In this document: one piece after another, positions 27,997-37,058 of the stretch
How the letters are laid out: every line of letters begins with the position of its first letter
How positions within the stretch are numbered: the stretch's first letter is position 1
Assembly (NCBI RefSeq): GCF_000390185.1
Contig: NZ_AQHR01000096.1
Span: 62,001 to 126,000, forward strand
From: Lunatimonas lonarensis
Lineage (GTDB): Bacteria; Bacteroidota; Bacteroidia; Cytophagales; Cyclobacteriaceae
DNA length: 64,000 nucleotides
Reading direction: 5' to 3'
Program-made: the position numbers and the translations under genes
The notes under the pieces: generated by a model
Told to the model about the DNA's origin: nothing
The model's input: the letters and a program-made list of their open reading frames with translations, nothing else
The model's database searches: none

Positions 27997-29370
27997 TTGA
28001 AAGGCTGGAAAAAATATTACCAAATCGTTCATGCCAATTTTCCGGAACTGGCAGTGCCTTCACTGTCCATTGGTTATTGGAGAGACTACCTTTTTTTTAC
28101 CACCATAGTCTATGTGGTGCCATTTAGCCTTATGGCGATCATTCCCGGTGTGGTTGTCTCTGCCATCGCGGGCTATTATGAAATCATCTTTTATGATGTA
28201 TTCTTGGTAGCAATCCTGTATTTAATCGCGTTTAATCACCATTTCTCTATTCAAACCAAGAAAACTTTTTTTGTTCTCATTGTATACGTTTTTGCACTCA
28301 TATTATTCAAAAACTTGGGAAGCTATGGGCCGGGGTTGGTCTATCTTTTGGCAGTCTCCATATTTGCCATCATCATTTTTCCTGACAAGTTCTCATTCTA
28401 CACATTGGGATATAATGCGTTATTCTGTTTGATTTATGGATTGATTATCCACTTAGATATAAAAGGGCTGCATGCCTCCGACCAAGCTCAGGCTCTTTCC
28501 TGGTTTGCAGTATCATCCAATCTATTGTTTATCAATTTGTTGTTTTCAATATTGATTCCGCGGATGTTTATCGGAATGGAAAAAACCCTTGCCGCGCAAG
28601 TCCAGCTTCGGGAGGAGCTAGACCTGGAGCAACAGAAACTTCAGCAATCTCTTAAGGATTTGGAGCGGAAAAATGACGAATTGGAACAGTTTGCCTACGT
28701 CGCATCCCATGATCTTCAGGAGCCCCTGCGGATGATCTCCGGATTTTTATCCCGGATTGATGCAAAGTACGGATCCTTATTGGACGATAAGGGAAAAACC
28801 TACATAGCCATGGCTGTAGATGGCGCGAATCGGATGAAACAGATCATCCTAGATCTGCTGGACTACGCAAGAGCCGATGCTAGAGAAACAACGGAGCAAC
28901 CCATTGATCTCAACACCGTTTTGGAAACCATACTGCAAAATCTACAACGACCCATCGAGGAAAAAAAGGTGAGTATAGAAATAGATCAATTGCCCATTGT
29001 GTACGGTTCTGTATCTCAACTTGGACAGGTATTCCAAAACCTGATCGAAAATGCCATCAAATACTGCCCCCCGGACCGTCAACCACAGATTCGAATCACC
29101 TTTGAGGACTTCACCGATCATTATCAATTTTCGGTTGTTGATAACGGAATTGGAATAGAAGAGGCACATTTTCAAAGAATTTTCGCGATCTTCCAACGCC
29201 TGCACAGTCGGGATCGTTTCGAAGGTACGGGGATCGGATTGGCGATTGTAAAAAAAATCATTGATTCATTAAATGGGAATATATGGGTAGAATCAGAGAT
29301 TGGTAAGGGAAGCACATTTTCCTTTACCTTGAAAAAAGCAAAAGCCGATTTGCATCAAGTCCCTATTTGA
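27997..29370 (+). CDS. Membrane histidine kinase with six-helix N-terminus
   Basis: A 457-residue kinase. About six hydrophobic helices lie between residues 30 and 190, a MASE-like integral membrane sensor; then a coiled coil, the DHp motif ASHDLQEPLR (His238) and HATPase motifs NLIENAIKY, DNGIGI and GTGIGLAI. The start is a TTG at 27997: an in-frame stop lies four codons upstream and the next Met is residue 46, inside the second helix, so TTG is favoured. It is 78 bases behind the short kinase and likely in the same transcript. Its DHp region is close in sequence to the other three kinases in this window. Confidence 0.85.
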   Translation: MKGWKKYYQIVHANFPELAVPSLSIGYWRDYLFFTTIVYVVPFSLMAIIPGVVVSAIAGYYEIIFYDVFLVAILYLIAFNHHFSIQTKKTFFVLIVYVFALILFKNLGSYGPGLVYLLAVSIFAIIIFPDKFSFYTLGYNALFCLIYGLIIHLDIKGLHASDQAQALSWFAVSSNLLFINLLFSILIPRMFIGMEKTLAAQVQLREELDLEQQKLQQSLKDLERKNDELEQFAYVASHDLQEPLRMISGFLSRIDAKYGSLLDDKGKTYIAMAVDGANRMKQIILDLLDYARADARETTEQPIDLNTVLETILQNLQRPIEEKKVSIEIDQLPIVYGSVSQLGQVFQNLIENAIKYCPPDRQPQIRITFEDFTDHYQFSVVDNGIGIEEAHFQRIFAIFQRLHSRDRFEGTGIGLAIVKKIIDSLNGNIWVESEIGKGSTFSFTLKKAKADLHQVPI

Positions 29371-29591
29371 TCGAAGCAAAAGGTTTTGTAGCAAAGTATT
29401 TGTGATACTGGTAAAAAAGGCCGTATTTTGAAAGGTGGGTTGTACCTAGATCAATCTTTGCTTTTTGCGGATATGTGACTAAATATAAAATCTATCCATA
29501 ATCACCCAAATAGGTTGGTTTGGATACCTCTCATTGAGAAATTAGTTGGTTAAATTATTTAGAAAGAAACGAGGCATCTACCTTGTGTCGT

Positions 29592-30029
29592 ATGAAAAGA
29601 GTGCACATCCTTCTAGTGGAGGATAATGAAGGAGATATCTTATTAACCAGGGAGGCGTTGGAAGAATGCCAATTTGATCATGACCTGAGTGTAGTGAGAG
29701 ATGGCAAAGAGGCGATTCAATTTTTGCTTCGTGAAGAACCTTATACTTCTGTTAGAACCCCAAATTTGGTTCTATTGGATATCAATCTTCCAAAAAAAAG
29801 TGGGCATGAAGTGCTGAAAACACTCAAAACTACGGATGAAATTAAGCATATTCCGGTAATCATGCTTACCACTTCGTCCTCTGAATCAGACGTGATGAAC
29901 TCTTACAAAAACCACGCTAACTGTTTTATTACCAAACCAGTTGATATCGATGAGTTTATCAGGGCTTTTTCGATGATCAATAAATTTTGGTTACATACGG
30001 CAGTTCTGCCCACCAATGTTCCGGTATGA
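29592..30029 (+). CDS. Single-domain response regulator (Rcp1-like)
   Basis: A stand-alone receiver domain of 145 residues when started at the ATG at 29592 (MKRVHILLVEDNEGD). The acidic pocket VEDNEGD, phospho-acceptor Asp63 in LLDINLP, switch Thr in MLTTSS and Lys in TKPVD are all present. It resembles receivers paired with phytochrome-type kinases that share the ASHDLQEPLR box, so the neighbouring kinases are likely phosphate donors. Its stop codon overlaps the start of the next gene (ATGA). A TTG nine bases earlier is less likely as the start. Confidence 0.88.
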   Translation: MKRVHILLVEDNEGDILLTREALEECQFDHDLSVVRDGKEAIQFLLREEPYTSVRTPNLVLLDINLPKKSGHEVLKTLKTTDEIKHIPVIMLTTSSSESDVMNSYKNHANCFITKPVDIDEFIRAFSMINKFWLHTAVLPTNVPV

Positions 30030-31051
30030 GAAAAGACAAAGAACCATACAAGATCTTGGTGATCGAGGATAACCTAGGAGATTTCATATTAGTTAGCGAT
30101 TTTTTAGAAGAAACCATTCTGGCTCCGGAAGTAGTACATGCGCCGGATTTTAAGCAGGCCGTCGAAAAACTAACCACCACCAAGGAACAGGAAAACTACA
30201 GTGCTGTATTCCTTGACCTATCCCTACCGGACAAGAGTGGTGAAGGTCTGATCATCGATATACTGCAACTGGCAAAAAAAACACCTGTAATCGTGCTGAC
30301 AGGGTATACCGATGCCTCTTTTGCTACGAAATCGCTAAGTTTGGGTGCATCAGACTACCTACTTAAAGACGAACTAACCGCAACTACCCTGTATAAGAGC
30401 CTTATATACAACATAGAGCGGTTTAAGACGCTAACCCGACTGAAAGAGTCTGAACTTCGATACAGTGACTTGTTTCACCTAAGCCCTCAACCGATGTGGG
30501 TGTTGGCCATGGAGGACTATCGGTTTTTGGATGTCAATGAGGCAGCCATCAATCACTTCGGCTATAGCAAGGAGGAGTTTATGTCCATGACGTTATATGA
30601 CATTACTCAGGAAAAATACTTTGGTATTTTCGAGTGCCGTATGGCAGATCAGGAATCAATGGATTCTGATTTCAGCAGCCTGGTCCAATTACAGGTGAAG
30701 TCAGGCAAGTGGATTGATGCGGAAATTAACTGCAACCTTTTACTTTTTAATGGTATTAAAGCGGAGGTAGTCTTGGCAAATGATGTAACCGAACGCCTGA
30801 CCCACCTCAACATAATCCAGGAACAAAACCGCCGGCTCAAGGATATTGCCTTCGAACAATCTCACGTAGTGCGTGCGCCCCTGTCCCGCATGATGGGATT
30901 GATCAATCTCATTAAAACGACCCAGATATCCCCGAAAGAGGAACTCATCCAACTATTGGATTATATAGAACGATCTGCCTACGAAATCGATGACATCATT
31001 CGGGAAATCGTTCGAAAAACCGAGAACCTCAAACAGGAGGGTGATTTGTAA
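30026..31051 (+). CDS. Receiver-PAS-DHp protein lacking a HATPase domain
   Basis: A 341-residue protein started at the ATG at 30026, overlapping the previous stop codon by ATGA. Residues 1-130 are a receiver (VIEDNLGD, Asp64 in FLDLSLP, Lys in LLKDEL region); 145-255 a PAS domain (LFHLSPQPMWVLAMEDYRFL); 265-341 a DHp-like two-helix segment with FEQSHVVRAPLSRMMGLINL (His280, H-x-x-R-x-P). The chain ends 60 residues later with no ATP-binding domain. It may therefore be a phosphotransfer or dimerisation partner that accepts phosphate from a neighbour kinase rather than a kinase itself. A frameshift was not seen downstream. Confidence 0.82.
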   Translation: MRKDKEPYKILVIEDNLGDFILVSDFLEETILAPEVVHAPDFKQAVEKLTTTKEQENYSAVFLDLSLPDKSGEGLIIDILQLAKKTPVIVLTGYTDASFATKSLSLGASDYLLKDELTATTLYKSLIYNIERFKTLTRLKESELRYSDLFHLSPQPMWVLAMEDYRFLDVNEAAINHFGYSKEEFMSMTLYDITQEKYFGIFECRMADQESMDSDFSSLVQLQVKSGKWIDAEINCNLLLFNGIKAEVVLANDVTERLTHLNIIQEQNRRLKDIAFEQSHVVRAPLSRMMGLINLIKTTQISPKEELIQLLDYIERSAYEIDDIIREIVRKTENLKQEGDL

Positions 31052-31079
31052 CTGAACCGAAATGTACAACTGGTTCGGT
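31051..31079. other. Hairpin between REC-PAS-DHp gene and DUF4202 gene
   Basis: ACTGAACC (31051-31058) pairs with GGTTCGGT (31072-31079), eight pairs including one G-U, with a 13-base loop. No T tract follows on either strand, so it may be a processing or partial-stop element in the transcript rather than a full terminator. Confidence 0.35.
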
Positions 31080-31114
31080 GAAAAAACGGCATATATGTCA
31101 ATTATAAAACAGGT

Positions 31115-31693
31115 ATGCAAAGGCTAACTCAGGTACTTCAGCGAATAGACCAGGTAAACAGTGAGGACCCTAATCTGAATGCCAATGGTACTCCAAAGGA
31201 ATTAACCTATAGCCTACAAATGACCGAAATGCAGGAATCATTTGCCCCCGACGCCTCAGAACTGCTTCGTATTGCCACCCGTGCACAGCATATCAAACGC
31301 TGGAGCATCCCAAGAGAGTCCTTTTCAATGGATCGCATTGGTTACCTCAGCTGGAGAACCAAATTGAAAAAATTCCATGGTACTCTTACCGGAGAACTTA
31401 TGAAGGAATGTGGGTATTCTCAAGAAGAAATTCAGCGTGTAGATGACCTAATCAACAAGCGGGCGCTCAAAACCGACCCGGAGGCGCAGTGTTTGGAGGA
31501 TATTACATGCCTGGTTTTTTTGTCTCACTATTTCGATGATTTCATCGCCAAACATGCATCGGAAACAGATAAGCTCATGGAGATCATCCAAAAAACCTGG
31601 AAAAAAATGTCATCCAAAGGACATGCAGCGGCGTTGAACCTCTCCCTTTCGCCTAGAGCAAGCGAACTGATCGCAAAAGCGCTAAGTAAATAG
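31115..31693 (+). CDS. DUF4202 domain protein
   Basis: A 192-residue soluble protein matching the DUF4202 layout: HIKRWSIPRESF, GYLSWRTKLKKFH and ALKTDPEAQCLEDITCLVFL with a following HYFDDF. The conserved His, Glu and Asp positions suggest a metal-dependent all-helical protein, related in appearance to HD-type folds, but no biochemical role is established. It is the last gene of the sensory island, 63 bases after the REC-PAS-DHp gene, and ends only 14 bases before the convergent S41 peptidase gene. Confidence 0.82.
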   Translation: MQRLTQVLQRIDQVNSEDPNLNANGTPKELTYSLQMTEMQESFAPDASELLRIATRAQHIKRWSIPRESFSMDRIGYLSWRTKLKKFHGTLTGELMKECGYSQEEIQRVDDLINKRALKTDPEAQCLEDITCLVFLSHYFDDFIAKHASETDKLMEIIQKTWKKMSSKGHAAALNLSLSPRASELIAKALSK

Positions 31694-31707
31694 TCAATAA
31701 AAAAGGT

Positions 31708-32736
31708 TTATTGCGTCGTTTCGCGCAGGATCCTTAGTGCCTCTTCGATTATCGTATCCTTTCCCATATTCTCATCTGTTCTCCGCAGCCTGACCTCCCT
31801 ATCCACCGAAACACCATCCTCTAGCTGCTTCCCTTCCAGATCGATTGTCTGCGTAGCTGAAAAACGATATATCCAGCCATTGGGCAGCTCTCCAAAAGCA
31901 GGCGTACCTCCACCTCCTCCTGTTTGATCCCCGATCAGGTGCACATTCGGAAGACTTCGCATCATCTGTGCAAAAAAAGTACTTGCGCTGTATGACCTCC
32001 GATTGGTCAGAACAAGCACATTCCCCGAATACTTAGGTCCCTTCCTCGGAGTAACCTCCATGGGAGACCAAGGGGTGAAATCCTGTGCCCCCGGACCGTT
32101 TTTCCATCGCTGCTCGGCAAATTTTATGCGGCTATCGGTAAAACAGGCCGCGAGTCTATAAGCATTGCCCAAATTACCTCCCCCATTACTTCGGATATCC
32201 AAGATTATGCCCCTCGCATTGGCGGCGCGCACCATCACACCATCTAGGTCCGCCTCAGTTATGTCCTGCGCGAAAGAACGGTAAGTGATAAACAATACGT
32301 CACCAAGGAACTGCTGGTATAGTGGGCCGTTTCTATGGTGGTCCTTTCCCAAATAGGACAAAACGACTACGTTCTCATTGTAATTGGACGGGAACTGCTG
32401 ATACCAATCCCAATTTCTGCTCCGATTGAAACCACTGGTAAGATTTACATGCCCATCCCGAAGTTCGTAAAGCATCTCACCTAGTACATCAAAGAGATCC
32501 TCCCCACCCATCTCCGGACTAATCTTGGGGCGAAACGTACCGTAAAGTTCCTCCCAATCAATTCCTTTATGGTCAAAAAACGCATACCTATCGCGCAAGT
32601 CAGTCCATAGATGGTCGAAAACGACCTCGGGCGATGTATCTGGATCCTCTTGCAACCATGCCATTTCGCAGGAAATCAACAATGGAAACAATCCCCCCAA
32701 CCAAAAAACACACCTCTTAACCAAACTCCTCTTCAT
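31708..32736 (-). CDS. S41 family peptidase, lipoprotein
   Basis: A 342-residue protein with a lipoprotein-type signal (cysteine in PLLISCEM). The S41 (tail-specific protease/C-terminal processing) core includes GIILDIRSNGGGN, and RRSYSASTFFAQMM with the likely catalytic Ser. The later GDQTGGGGG lacks the Lys of CtpA-type enzymes, so it may use the tricorn/IRBP-type arrangement. No PDZ domain is obvious. It should act in the periplasm or at the outer membrane. Its ATG overlaps the stop of the upstream outer-membrane gene by four bases (ATGA), indicating coupling. Confidence 0.85.
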   Translation of the reverse strand: MKRSLVKRCVFWLGGLFPLLISCEMAWLQEDPDTSPEVVFDHLWTDLRDRYAFFDHKGIDWEELYGTFRPKISPEMGGEDLFDVLGEMLYELRDGHVNLTSGFNRSRNWDWYQQFPSNYNENVVVLSYLGKDHHRNGPLYQQFLGDVLFITYRSFAQDITEADLDGVMVRAANARGIILDIRSNGGGNLGNAYRLAACFTDSRIKFAEQRWKNGPGAQDFTPWSPMEVTPRKGPKYSGNVLVLTNRRSYSASTFFAQMMRSLPNVHLIGDQTGGGGGTPAFGELPNGWIYRFSATQTIDLEGKQLEDGVSVDREVRLRRTDENMGKDTIIEEALRILRETTQ

Positions 32737-33518
32737 AACTGCACCCTAAACACCAATGAATAATCGCCCCTTGCACGCTGTAGGTCATGGGAAACCGAAA
32801 GCTGCTGCCAATCAGCTACATATCTTACTCCAAGTGAACTTCCCACAGAAACCGGGAAAAAAACTCCGGATTCCCATCCGATTCTAAAATCATTGCCCAA
32901 ATAAAAAGGATCTATTGCCCCCAACACATCCCGTACAGATGCTCTATCATTACTTTTCAGTCGTCTGGGTTCCGAGGCAATGTAATCAGAGCCGACCTTT
33001 GCCCCTACTACCATGAATTGAACCCTACTGTCCCATTCAAACCTACGATTTACGATACGAAACGGCAGAAGGTACCGGACAGAAGGGCCAAGGGTAATGG
33101 AAAAATCAGTACGCTCGCCAAAATTCACAAATTCCCCATGTTGCCGCTTGTTGAATTCGGCATGAACTGCCCAGCCAAACTGCCAAAACCGAACCCTTCG
33201 ATCGCGATAGTAAACCTGGCACTGAGCCCCTCCCGTCCAAAGCTCCAATGAATTCCCCCCTCTGCTTACAGCCGATCCGTGCCCATATCCAAGAGCAGTA
33301 AACAGCATCATAGTCTCAGTTTCGGCTGTGTAATCCACCACAAAAAAAGACCTTTGACCCTGGTAAATCAATGGAGAGAACGCACGATCCCGCTCCCCAA
33401 ATACCTGAACGGCACTCCCTACACCGACCTGATGCACTGTCTGCGCAGAAACATCGCCCAGGAATTGAAATAAAACAAAACATCCGAATAAAAAACGCAT
33501 GCGAGGTCTGGGTTTCAT
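32733..33518 (-). CDS. Probable outer-membrane beta-barrel protein
   Basis: Started at the ATG at 33516-33518 the product has 261 residues with a clear signal peptide (RFLFGCFVLFQFLGDVSAQ). The remaining sequence alternates polar and aromatic residues (RRVRFWQFGWAVHAEF, SLGVRYVADWQQLSV) and ends in a beta-strand (YSLVFRVQL), consistent with a small outer-membrane barrel. A longer frame to 33698 adds 60 residues ahead of the signal and is not supported. No named family recognised. It is coupled to the S41 peptidase gene behind it. Confidence 0.62.
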   Translation of the reverse strand: MKPRPRMRFLFGCFVLFQFLGDVSAQTVHQVGVGSAVQVFGERDRAFSPLIYQGQRSFFVVDYTAETETMMLFTALGYGHGSAVSRGGNSLELWTGGAQCQVYYRDRRVRFWQFGWAVHAEFNKRQHGEFVNFGERTDFSITLGPSVRYLLPFRIVNRRFEWDSRVQFMVVGAKVGSDYIASEPRRLKSNDRASVRDVLGAIDPFYLGNDFRIGWESGVFFPVSVGSSLGVRYVADWQQLSVSHDLQRARGDYSLVFRVQL

Positions 33519-33828
33519 CAGTTGTGAACTATGCATTAATATAGGCTTAATTCCCCATTCATTGGACGTAGATCCCAATTTTCTAAGCACATAGAAAATG
33601 AACAGGCAAAAAACCATAGGTGTGTGCTGCATTTTACCGATTTTACTACTATTTTTGTTTATATACACGTTTTTATTACTGAAATCAAGCGCTTTCAAAG
33701 GCGAAAACCCTAACGAAGTTATCCCACGGTTGGGTCACTTTACCATACCGGCAGGCAATCCGGTTTGCGAATCTCCCGATAGTCCTAAGGGAGCACGGCA
33801 TGAAAAATAAAAAAACAACCATACACAA
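33519..33828. other. Divergent promoter region, 310 bases
   Basis: This gap separates the minus-strand barrel gene from the plus-strand DUF5723 gene. It carries a 70-codon plus-strand frame (33598-33810) with a hydrophobic N-terminus that I do not accept as a gene. No clear TAnnTTTG box was found; promoters for both neighbours should lie here. Confidence 0.4.
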
Positions 33829-35169
33829 ATGAAGAGATTTTTACACTTCGTAGCGTTAAGCTTCCTATCTTTTACCGCTACCTTCGCACAATCCCATTTT
33901 ATAGGCATACAAAATGGGCCCCGAAAAGGGATGCAGACCGCTTTGATGAACCCCGCAGAAATCAGTTCGTTATCCAAAAAGGTAGAGGTAAGCTTATTCT
34001 CGGTCCATGCGGGAATCAGCAACAACATACTTACTTTTCAGGATATTTTGGACGGAGATGATTTATTGGATCTTGCTTTCGAAAAGGCAGATGACCCTAT
34101 AAACCTACGAACCGACATCGCAGTAATGGGACCGGCGGTGGGATTCTCCGTAGGTAAATGGTCTTTTGGTATTGCCACCCAGGGATTTGTGAGGGCCGAT
34201 ATCATAGACTTGGATCCTGCATTGGGAGATGGCTTGCTGGGTGACTCCGGATACTCGTGGGAAACTCCCTCTCAGACATTCACTGCCATAGCAAGTGAAT
34301 ACAATCAGCGGATCGTAGCCTCGGGATGGTCCGAACTGGACTTTCTTGTTGGCCGGGAGGTATTTAAAATGGGGAACCACCATTTCTCGGCCGGTGCCAA
34401 TTTACGCTTGATTTTCCCCAGTGCCTATGCAAATATCGGTATGGGAGAACTGCGGGCTACCATTATCGAAGATGAAGATGGTATATACCTTACCGATACC
34501 CGAGGAAGCTTGAACATCTCCTATTCTGACGCCACCCTTACAGAGGATTTTAACGTCGGCCTGGCTTCATTAAGGGGATTCGCACTAGATCTGGGTGGTA
34601 ACTACCAATGGAAAAAATCCGACGGGAAATCATTCATTCACGGCGGATTAGCCATTAAGAACCTGGGAGGCATGTCCTTCCGGGAAAATTCAACAGACCG
34701 GGCCTATGCCATCAATATCCCCGCAAATCAGCGCTTCCAGATCGATAATTTAGAAGGAAGCTTGGATGAAATAGAAGCGCAACTGGAAAACAGTGGGTAT
34801 TTTACAGTAAACCGGGGTACGGATCAACTTTCTGTTAATTTGCCCACGCTGCTCAACCTCTATGGTGAAATTCAGCCTGCAAAAGTTTTCCAAGCCTCCT
34901 TGTTTATCCAACGGCGCCTATCAAACGAATCAAATAACAACCTGATTACTGCTCAAAATATGATCGTTCTTACCCCTCGGCTTGTGTTGGGGGCCTTTCA
35001 GCTCTATTCCCCTTGGGCACACAATCAGGTTTCCGGACTTACTGGCGGATTGGGATTACAGATCGGAGGCTTTTTCTTGGGCAGTAACGCGTTGCTGACC
35101 GGTACCATGGCCAACTCCATGCAGGCTGATGTGCATATAGGTTTCAGTTTTGGAATCGGGAACAACTAG
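33829..35169 (+). CDS. DUF5723 outer-membrane protein
   Basis: A 446-residue protein with a signal peptide (MKRFLHFVALSFLSFTATFA). The mature start (GIQNGPRKGMQTALMNPAEISS) and the later repeated beta strands (GPAVGFSVGKWSFGIATQG, ALDLGGNYQWKK, HGGLAIKNLGGM) match the DUF5723/PorV-like beta-barrel family found in Bacteroidota, where members sit in the outer membrane. C-terminus is a strand-rich HIGFSFGIGNN. Function unknown. It has its own strong terminator directly downstream and is therefore a single-gene unit. Confidence 0.78.
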   Translation: MKRFLHFVALSFLSFTATFAQSHFIGIQNGPRKGMQTALMNPAEISSLSKKVEVSLFSVHAGISNNILTFQDILDGDDLLDLAFEKADDPINLRTDIAVMGPAVGFSVGKWSFGIATQGFVRADIIDLDPALGDGLLGDSGYSWETPSQTFTAIASEYNQRIVASGWSELDFLVGREVFKMGNHHFSAGANLRLIFPSAYANIGMGELRATIIEDEDGIYLTDTRGSLNISYSDATLTEDFNVGLASLRGFALDLGGNYQWKKSDGKSFIHGGLAIKNLGGMSFRENSTDRAYAINIPANQRFQIDNLEGSLDEIEAQLENSGYFTVNRGTDQLSVNLPTLLNLYGEIQPAKVFQASLFIQRRLSNESNNNLITAQNMIVLTPRLVLGAFQLYSPWAHNQVSGLTGGLGLQIGGFFLGSNALLTGTMANSMQADVHIGFSFGIGNN

Positions 35170-35255
35170 TAGACACCATGCCTATACCGGATGTAAACCC
35201 TATTTTCGTTTTCTCCTGGAAATAGAATCGGTACCGACTTTCGTGAAAATTCATC

Positions 35256-35292
35256 GGGCCACAGCGGAATAAGCTATGGCCCAATTTTTTTT
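35256..35292 (+). terminator. Intrinsic terminator
   Basis: GGGCCA (35256-35261) with TGGCCC (35277-35282), extended inside by AGC/GCT, followed by eight T (35285-35292). Terminates the DUF5723 transcript. Confidence 0.85.
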
Positions 35293-35405
35293 GATATTTC
35301 CTTACTAGCTGCCACGAGTCAGTATTACTTTCTCCCTTCCAAACCAGGTGCTTGCACCGCCTTAAATATGTCAAGCCAACACTTCAAAAAAAGCGTTATT
35401 CTGTT

Positions 35406-35413
35406 TAACTTTG
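35406..35413 (+). promoter_or_regulatory. -7 box for the GH43 gene
   Basis: TAACTTTG matches TAnnTTTG and lies 25 bases before the start codon at 35439. Confidence 0.5.
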
Positions 35414-35438
35414 TATTCAAACCTATTAAACAACAACA

Positions 35439-36536
35439 ATGTTAAAAACAGCCATTAAAAAGACGAGCCGTCCTTTCTTTGGACTCGGAATACTTCTTGC
35501 AATTGGGTGTGGAGGCCGCTCCCAGCAGGAACATCATCGCACAGAAGTTTCCAAACCGGCGGAATATTCCCATAGGCCCTTGGTGACGGATCACTTTACC
35601 GCCGACCCATCAGCCCACGTATTTGAGGGCAGAATTTACATCTACCCGTCGCATGACATCGATGCCGGCATCCCCTCCGACGACCTTGGGTCTCACTTTG
35701 GTATGCGTGACTACAGGGTATATTCCATGAATACGCCCGGTGGTGAAATCACCGATCACGGCACAGTGCTCCAGGTAGAGGACATTCCCTGGGCTTCCCG
35801 ACAGCTATGGGCACCCGACGCTGCCGAGAAAGACGGTTCCTATTACCTGTATTTCCCTGCCAAAGACGAAAATGGCATCTTTAAAATTGGTGTTGCGGTG
35901 GCAGATAATCCTGCTGGACCTTTCATAGCAGAACCCTACCCCATTTCCGGTAGTTACTCCATAGACCCTGCGGTGTACCGCGCCAATGACGGAAATTACT
36001 ACCTTTACTGGGGCGGAATCTGGGGCGGACAGCTCCAAAAATACCGCAATAATCAATTCTTGGATAAAGGGGATGGCCCTACGGATGGCCTACCTGCCGA
36101 CGATGAACCTGCCCTATCTCCCATCGTAGCACGCCTCAGCAAGGACATGAAAACCTTGGCAGAGGAACCCAGGGAAGTACAAATCCTTGATGAGTCTGGC
36201 AACCCCATTCTGGCAGGAGACCATGCACGCCGTTTTTTTGAAGCAGCCTGGATCCATTTACACGATGGACGTTACTATTTGACCTATTCTACAGGGGACA
36301 CCCATTTTATAGCCTATGCAACCGGGGACAATCCCTACGGACCCTTTACCTACCAAGGAAATGTACTGGCACCCGTGCAGGGATGGACTACCCATCATTC
36401 GATTGTGCAGTTTGAGGGAACATGGTATCTGTTTTACCACGATACGGAGCTTTCCGGTGAAACTCACCTGAGAAATATGAAAATGGCTCCTCTTCGGCAC
36501 CTTCCGGACGGCAGCATCGAGCTGATCGAACCATAA
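35439..36536 (+). CDS. Glycoside hydrolase family 43 lipoprotein
   Basis: A 365-residue exported enzyme with a lipoprotein signal (cysteine in AIGCGG). The five-bladed beta-propeller signatures of GH43 are present: DPSAHVFEGRIYIYPSHD with the general base Asp near 56, a second Asp in SIDPAVYR near 171 and the likely general acid Glu in FFEAAWIH near 267, plus QLWAPDAAEKDGSYYLYFPA. The family hydrolyses arabinan, xylan or related beta-linked pentose/galactose side chains; subfamily and substrate cannot be set by eye. There is no SusC/SusD pair nearby, so this is a solitary enzyme rather than part of a polysaccharide utilisation locus. Confidence 0.88.
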   Translation: MLKTAIKKTSRPFFGLGILLAIGCGGRSQQEHHRTEVSKPAEYSHRPLVTDHFTADPSAHVFEGRIYIYPSHDIDAGIPSDDLGSHFGMRDYRVYSMNTPGGEITDHGTVLQVEDIPWASRQLWAPDAAEKDGSYYLYFPAKDENGIFKIGVAVADNPAGPFIAEPYPISGSYSIDPAVYRANDGNYYLYWGGIWGGQLQKYRNNQFLDKGDGPTDGLPADDEPALSPIVARLSKDMKTLAEEPREVQILDESGNPILAGDHARRFFEAAWIHLHDGRYYLTYSTGDTHFIAYATGDNPYGPFTYQGNVLAPVQGWTTHHSIVQFEGTWYLFYHDTELSGETHLRNMKMAPLRHLPDGSIELIEP

Positions 36537-36608
36537 AACCGAGCGTTAATAAATAGAAAGAGAAAAGGCTTCTTCGAAAAAGGGCAACCTAACGGTGTGG
36601 CTGGATGG

Positions 36609-36947
36609 TCATATTTCCTCCAAGATGGATTCCCCTTTGGATTTGTCCCCGGTAAACCACTGCCAGGTCTCAAAGAGGCGGATCTTACCGTTTTCCATAA
36701 GCTCCGGGCGAGAGCGGCATAGCCCACTGTTCAGTTCTCCACGCCGGTTGATTTGATGGTAGCACATCTCTATGTTACCCTCGGCATCTACTTGCCCCAT
36801 GAGGTGGCCCTGTAGGATTTCTCCCCCCGAGTAGGAAGAGGTTAGTACATCACCAATTTGCTTATACAAAAACACCGTATCGGCGGAAGTTTCGCCATTT
36901 TCGGAATTACTGACTGGTCGGAATTTGCGGTTGTTGTAGTTTATCAT
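36609..36947 (-). CDS. Conserved small hypothetical protein (112 residues)
   Basis: A 112-residue soluble protein starting MINYNNRKFRPVSNSENGE. The body reads as one beta-rich sheet: FLYKQIGDVLTSSYSGGEI, GHLMGQVDAEGNIEMCYHQ, and a conserved C-terminus LFETWQWFTGDKSKGESILEE. Proteins with this outline are frequent in Bacteroidota and often carry an unreliable 'N-acetylglutamate synthase' label; nothing here supports that activity (no GNAT motif). It stands alone, convergent with the GH43 gene and upstream of the rny terminator. Confidence 0.7.
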   Translation of the reverse strand: MINYNNRKFRPVSNSENGETSADTVFLYKQIGDVLTSSYSGGEILQGHLMGQVDAEGNIEMCYHQINRRGELNSGLCRSRPELMENGKIRLFETWQWFTGDKSKGESILEEI

Positions 36948-37002
36948 AAAGGGTGGTACCGATATAAATCCAGCCTATTGACTGGCTTGAAGTAAATATA
37001 CT

Positions 37003-37032
37003 AAAAAAGGGAGTAGCCAAAGCCACTCCCTT
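37003..37032 (-). terminator. Intrinsic terminator for the pheT-zapA-rny operon
   Basis: On the minus strand AAGGGAGT (37025-37032) pairs with ACTCCCTT (37007-37014) across a 10-base loop, followed by six T. It sits about 25 bases after the rny stop codon. Confidence 0.88.
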
Positions 37033-37058
37033 ACCTTAAACAATATCACCTTGGCTCA

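Noticed and set aside
33598-33810. 70-codon plus-strand frame with a hydrophobic N-terminus
   Set aside because: It lies in the divergent promoter gap, has no recognisable motif in its second half, and the hydrophobic part is explained by AT-rich sequence (Leu/Phe/Ile codons). No ribosome site or promoter found.
36609-36947. Label 'N-acetylglutamate synthase' for the 112-residue protein
   Set aside because: No GNAT or kinase motif and it is far too short for the enzyme; described as a hypothetical protein instead.
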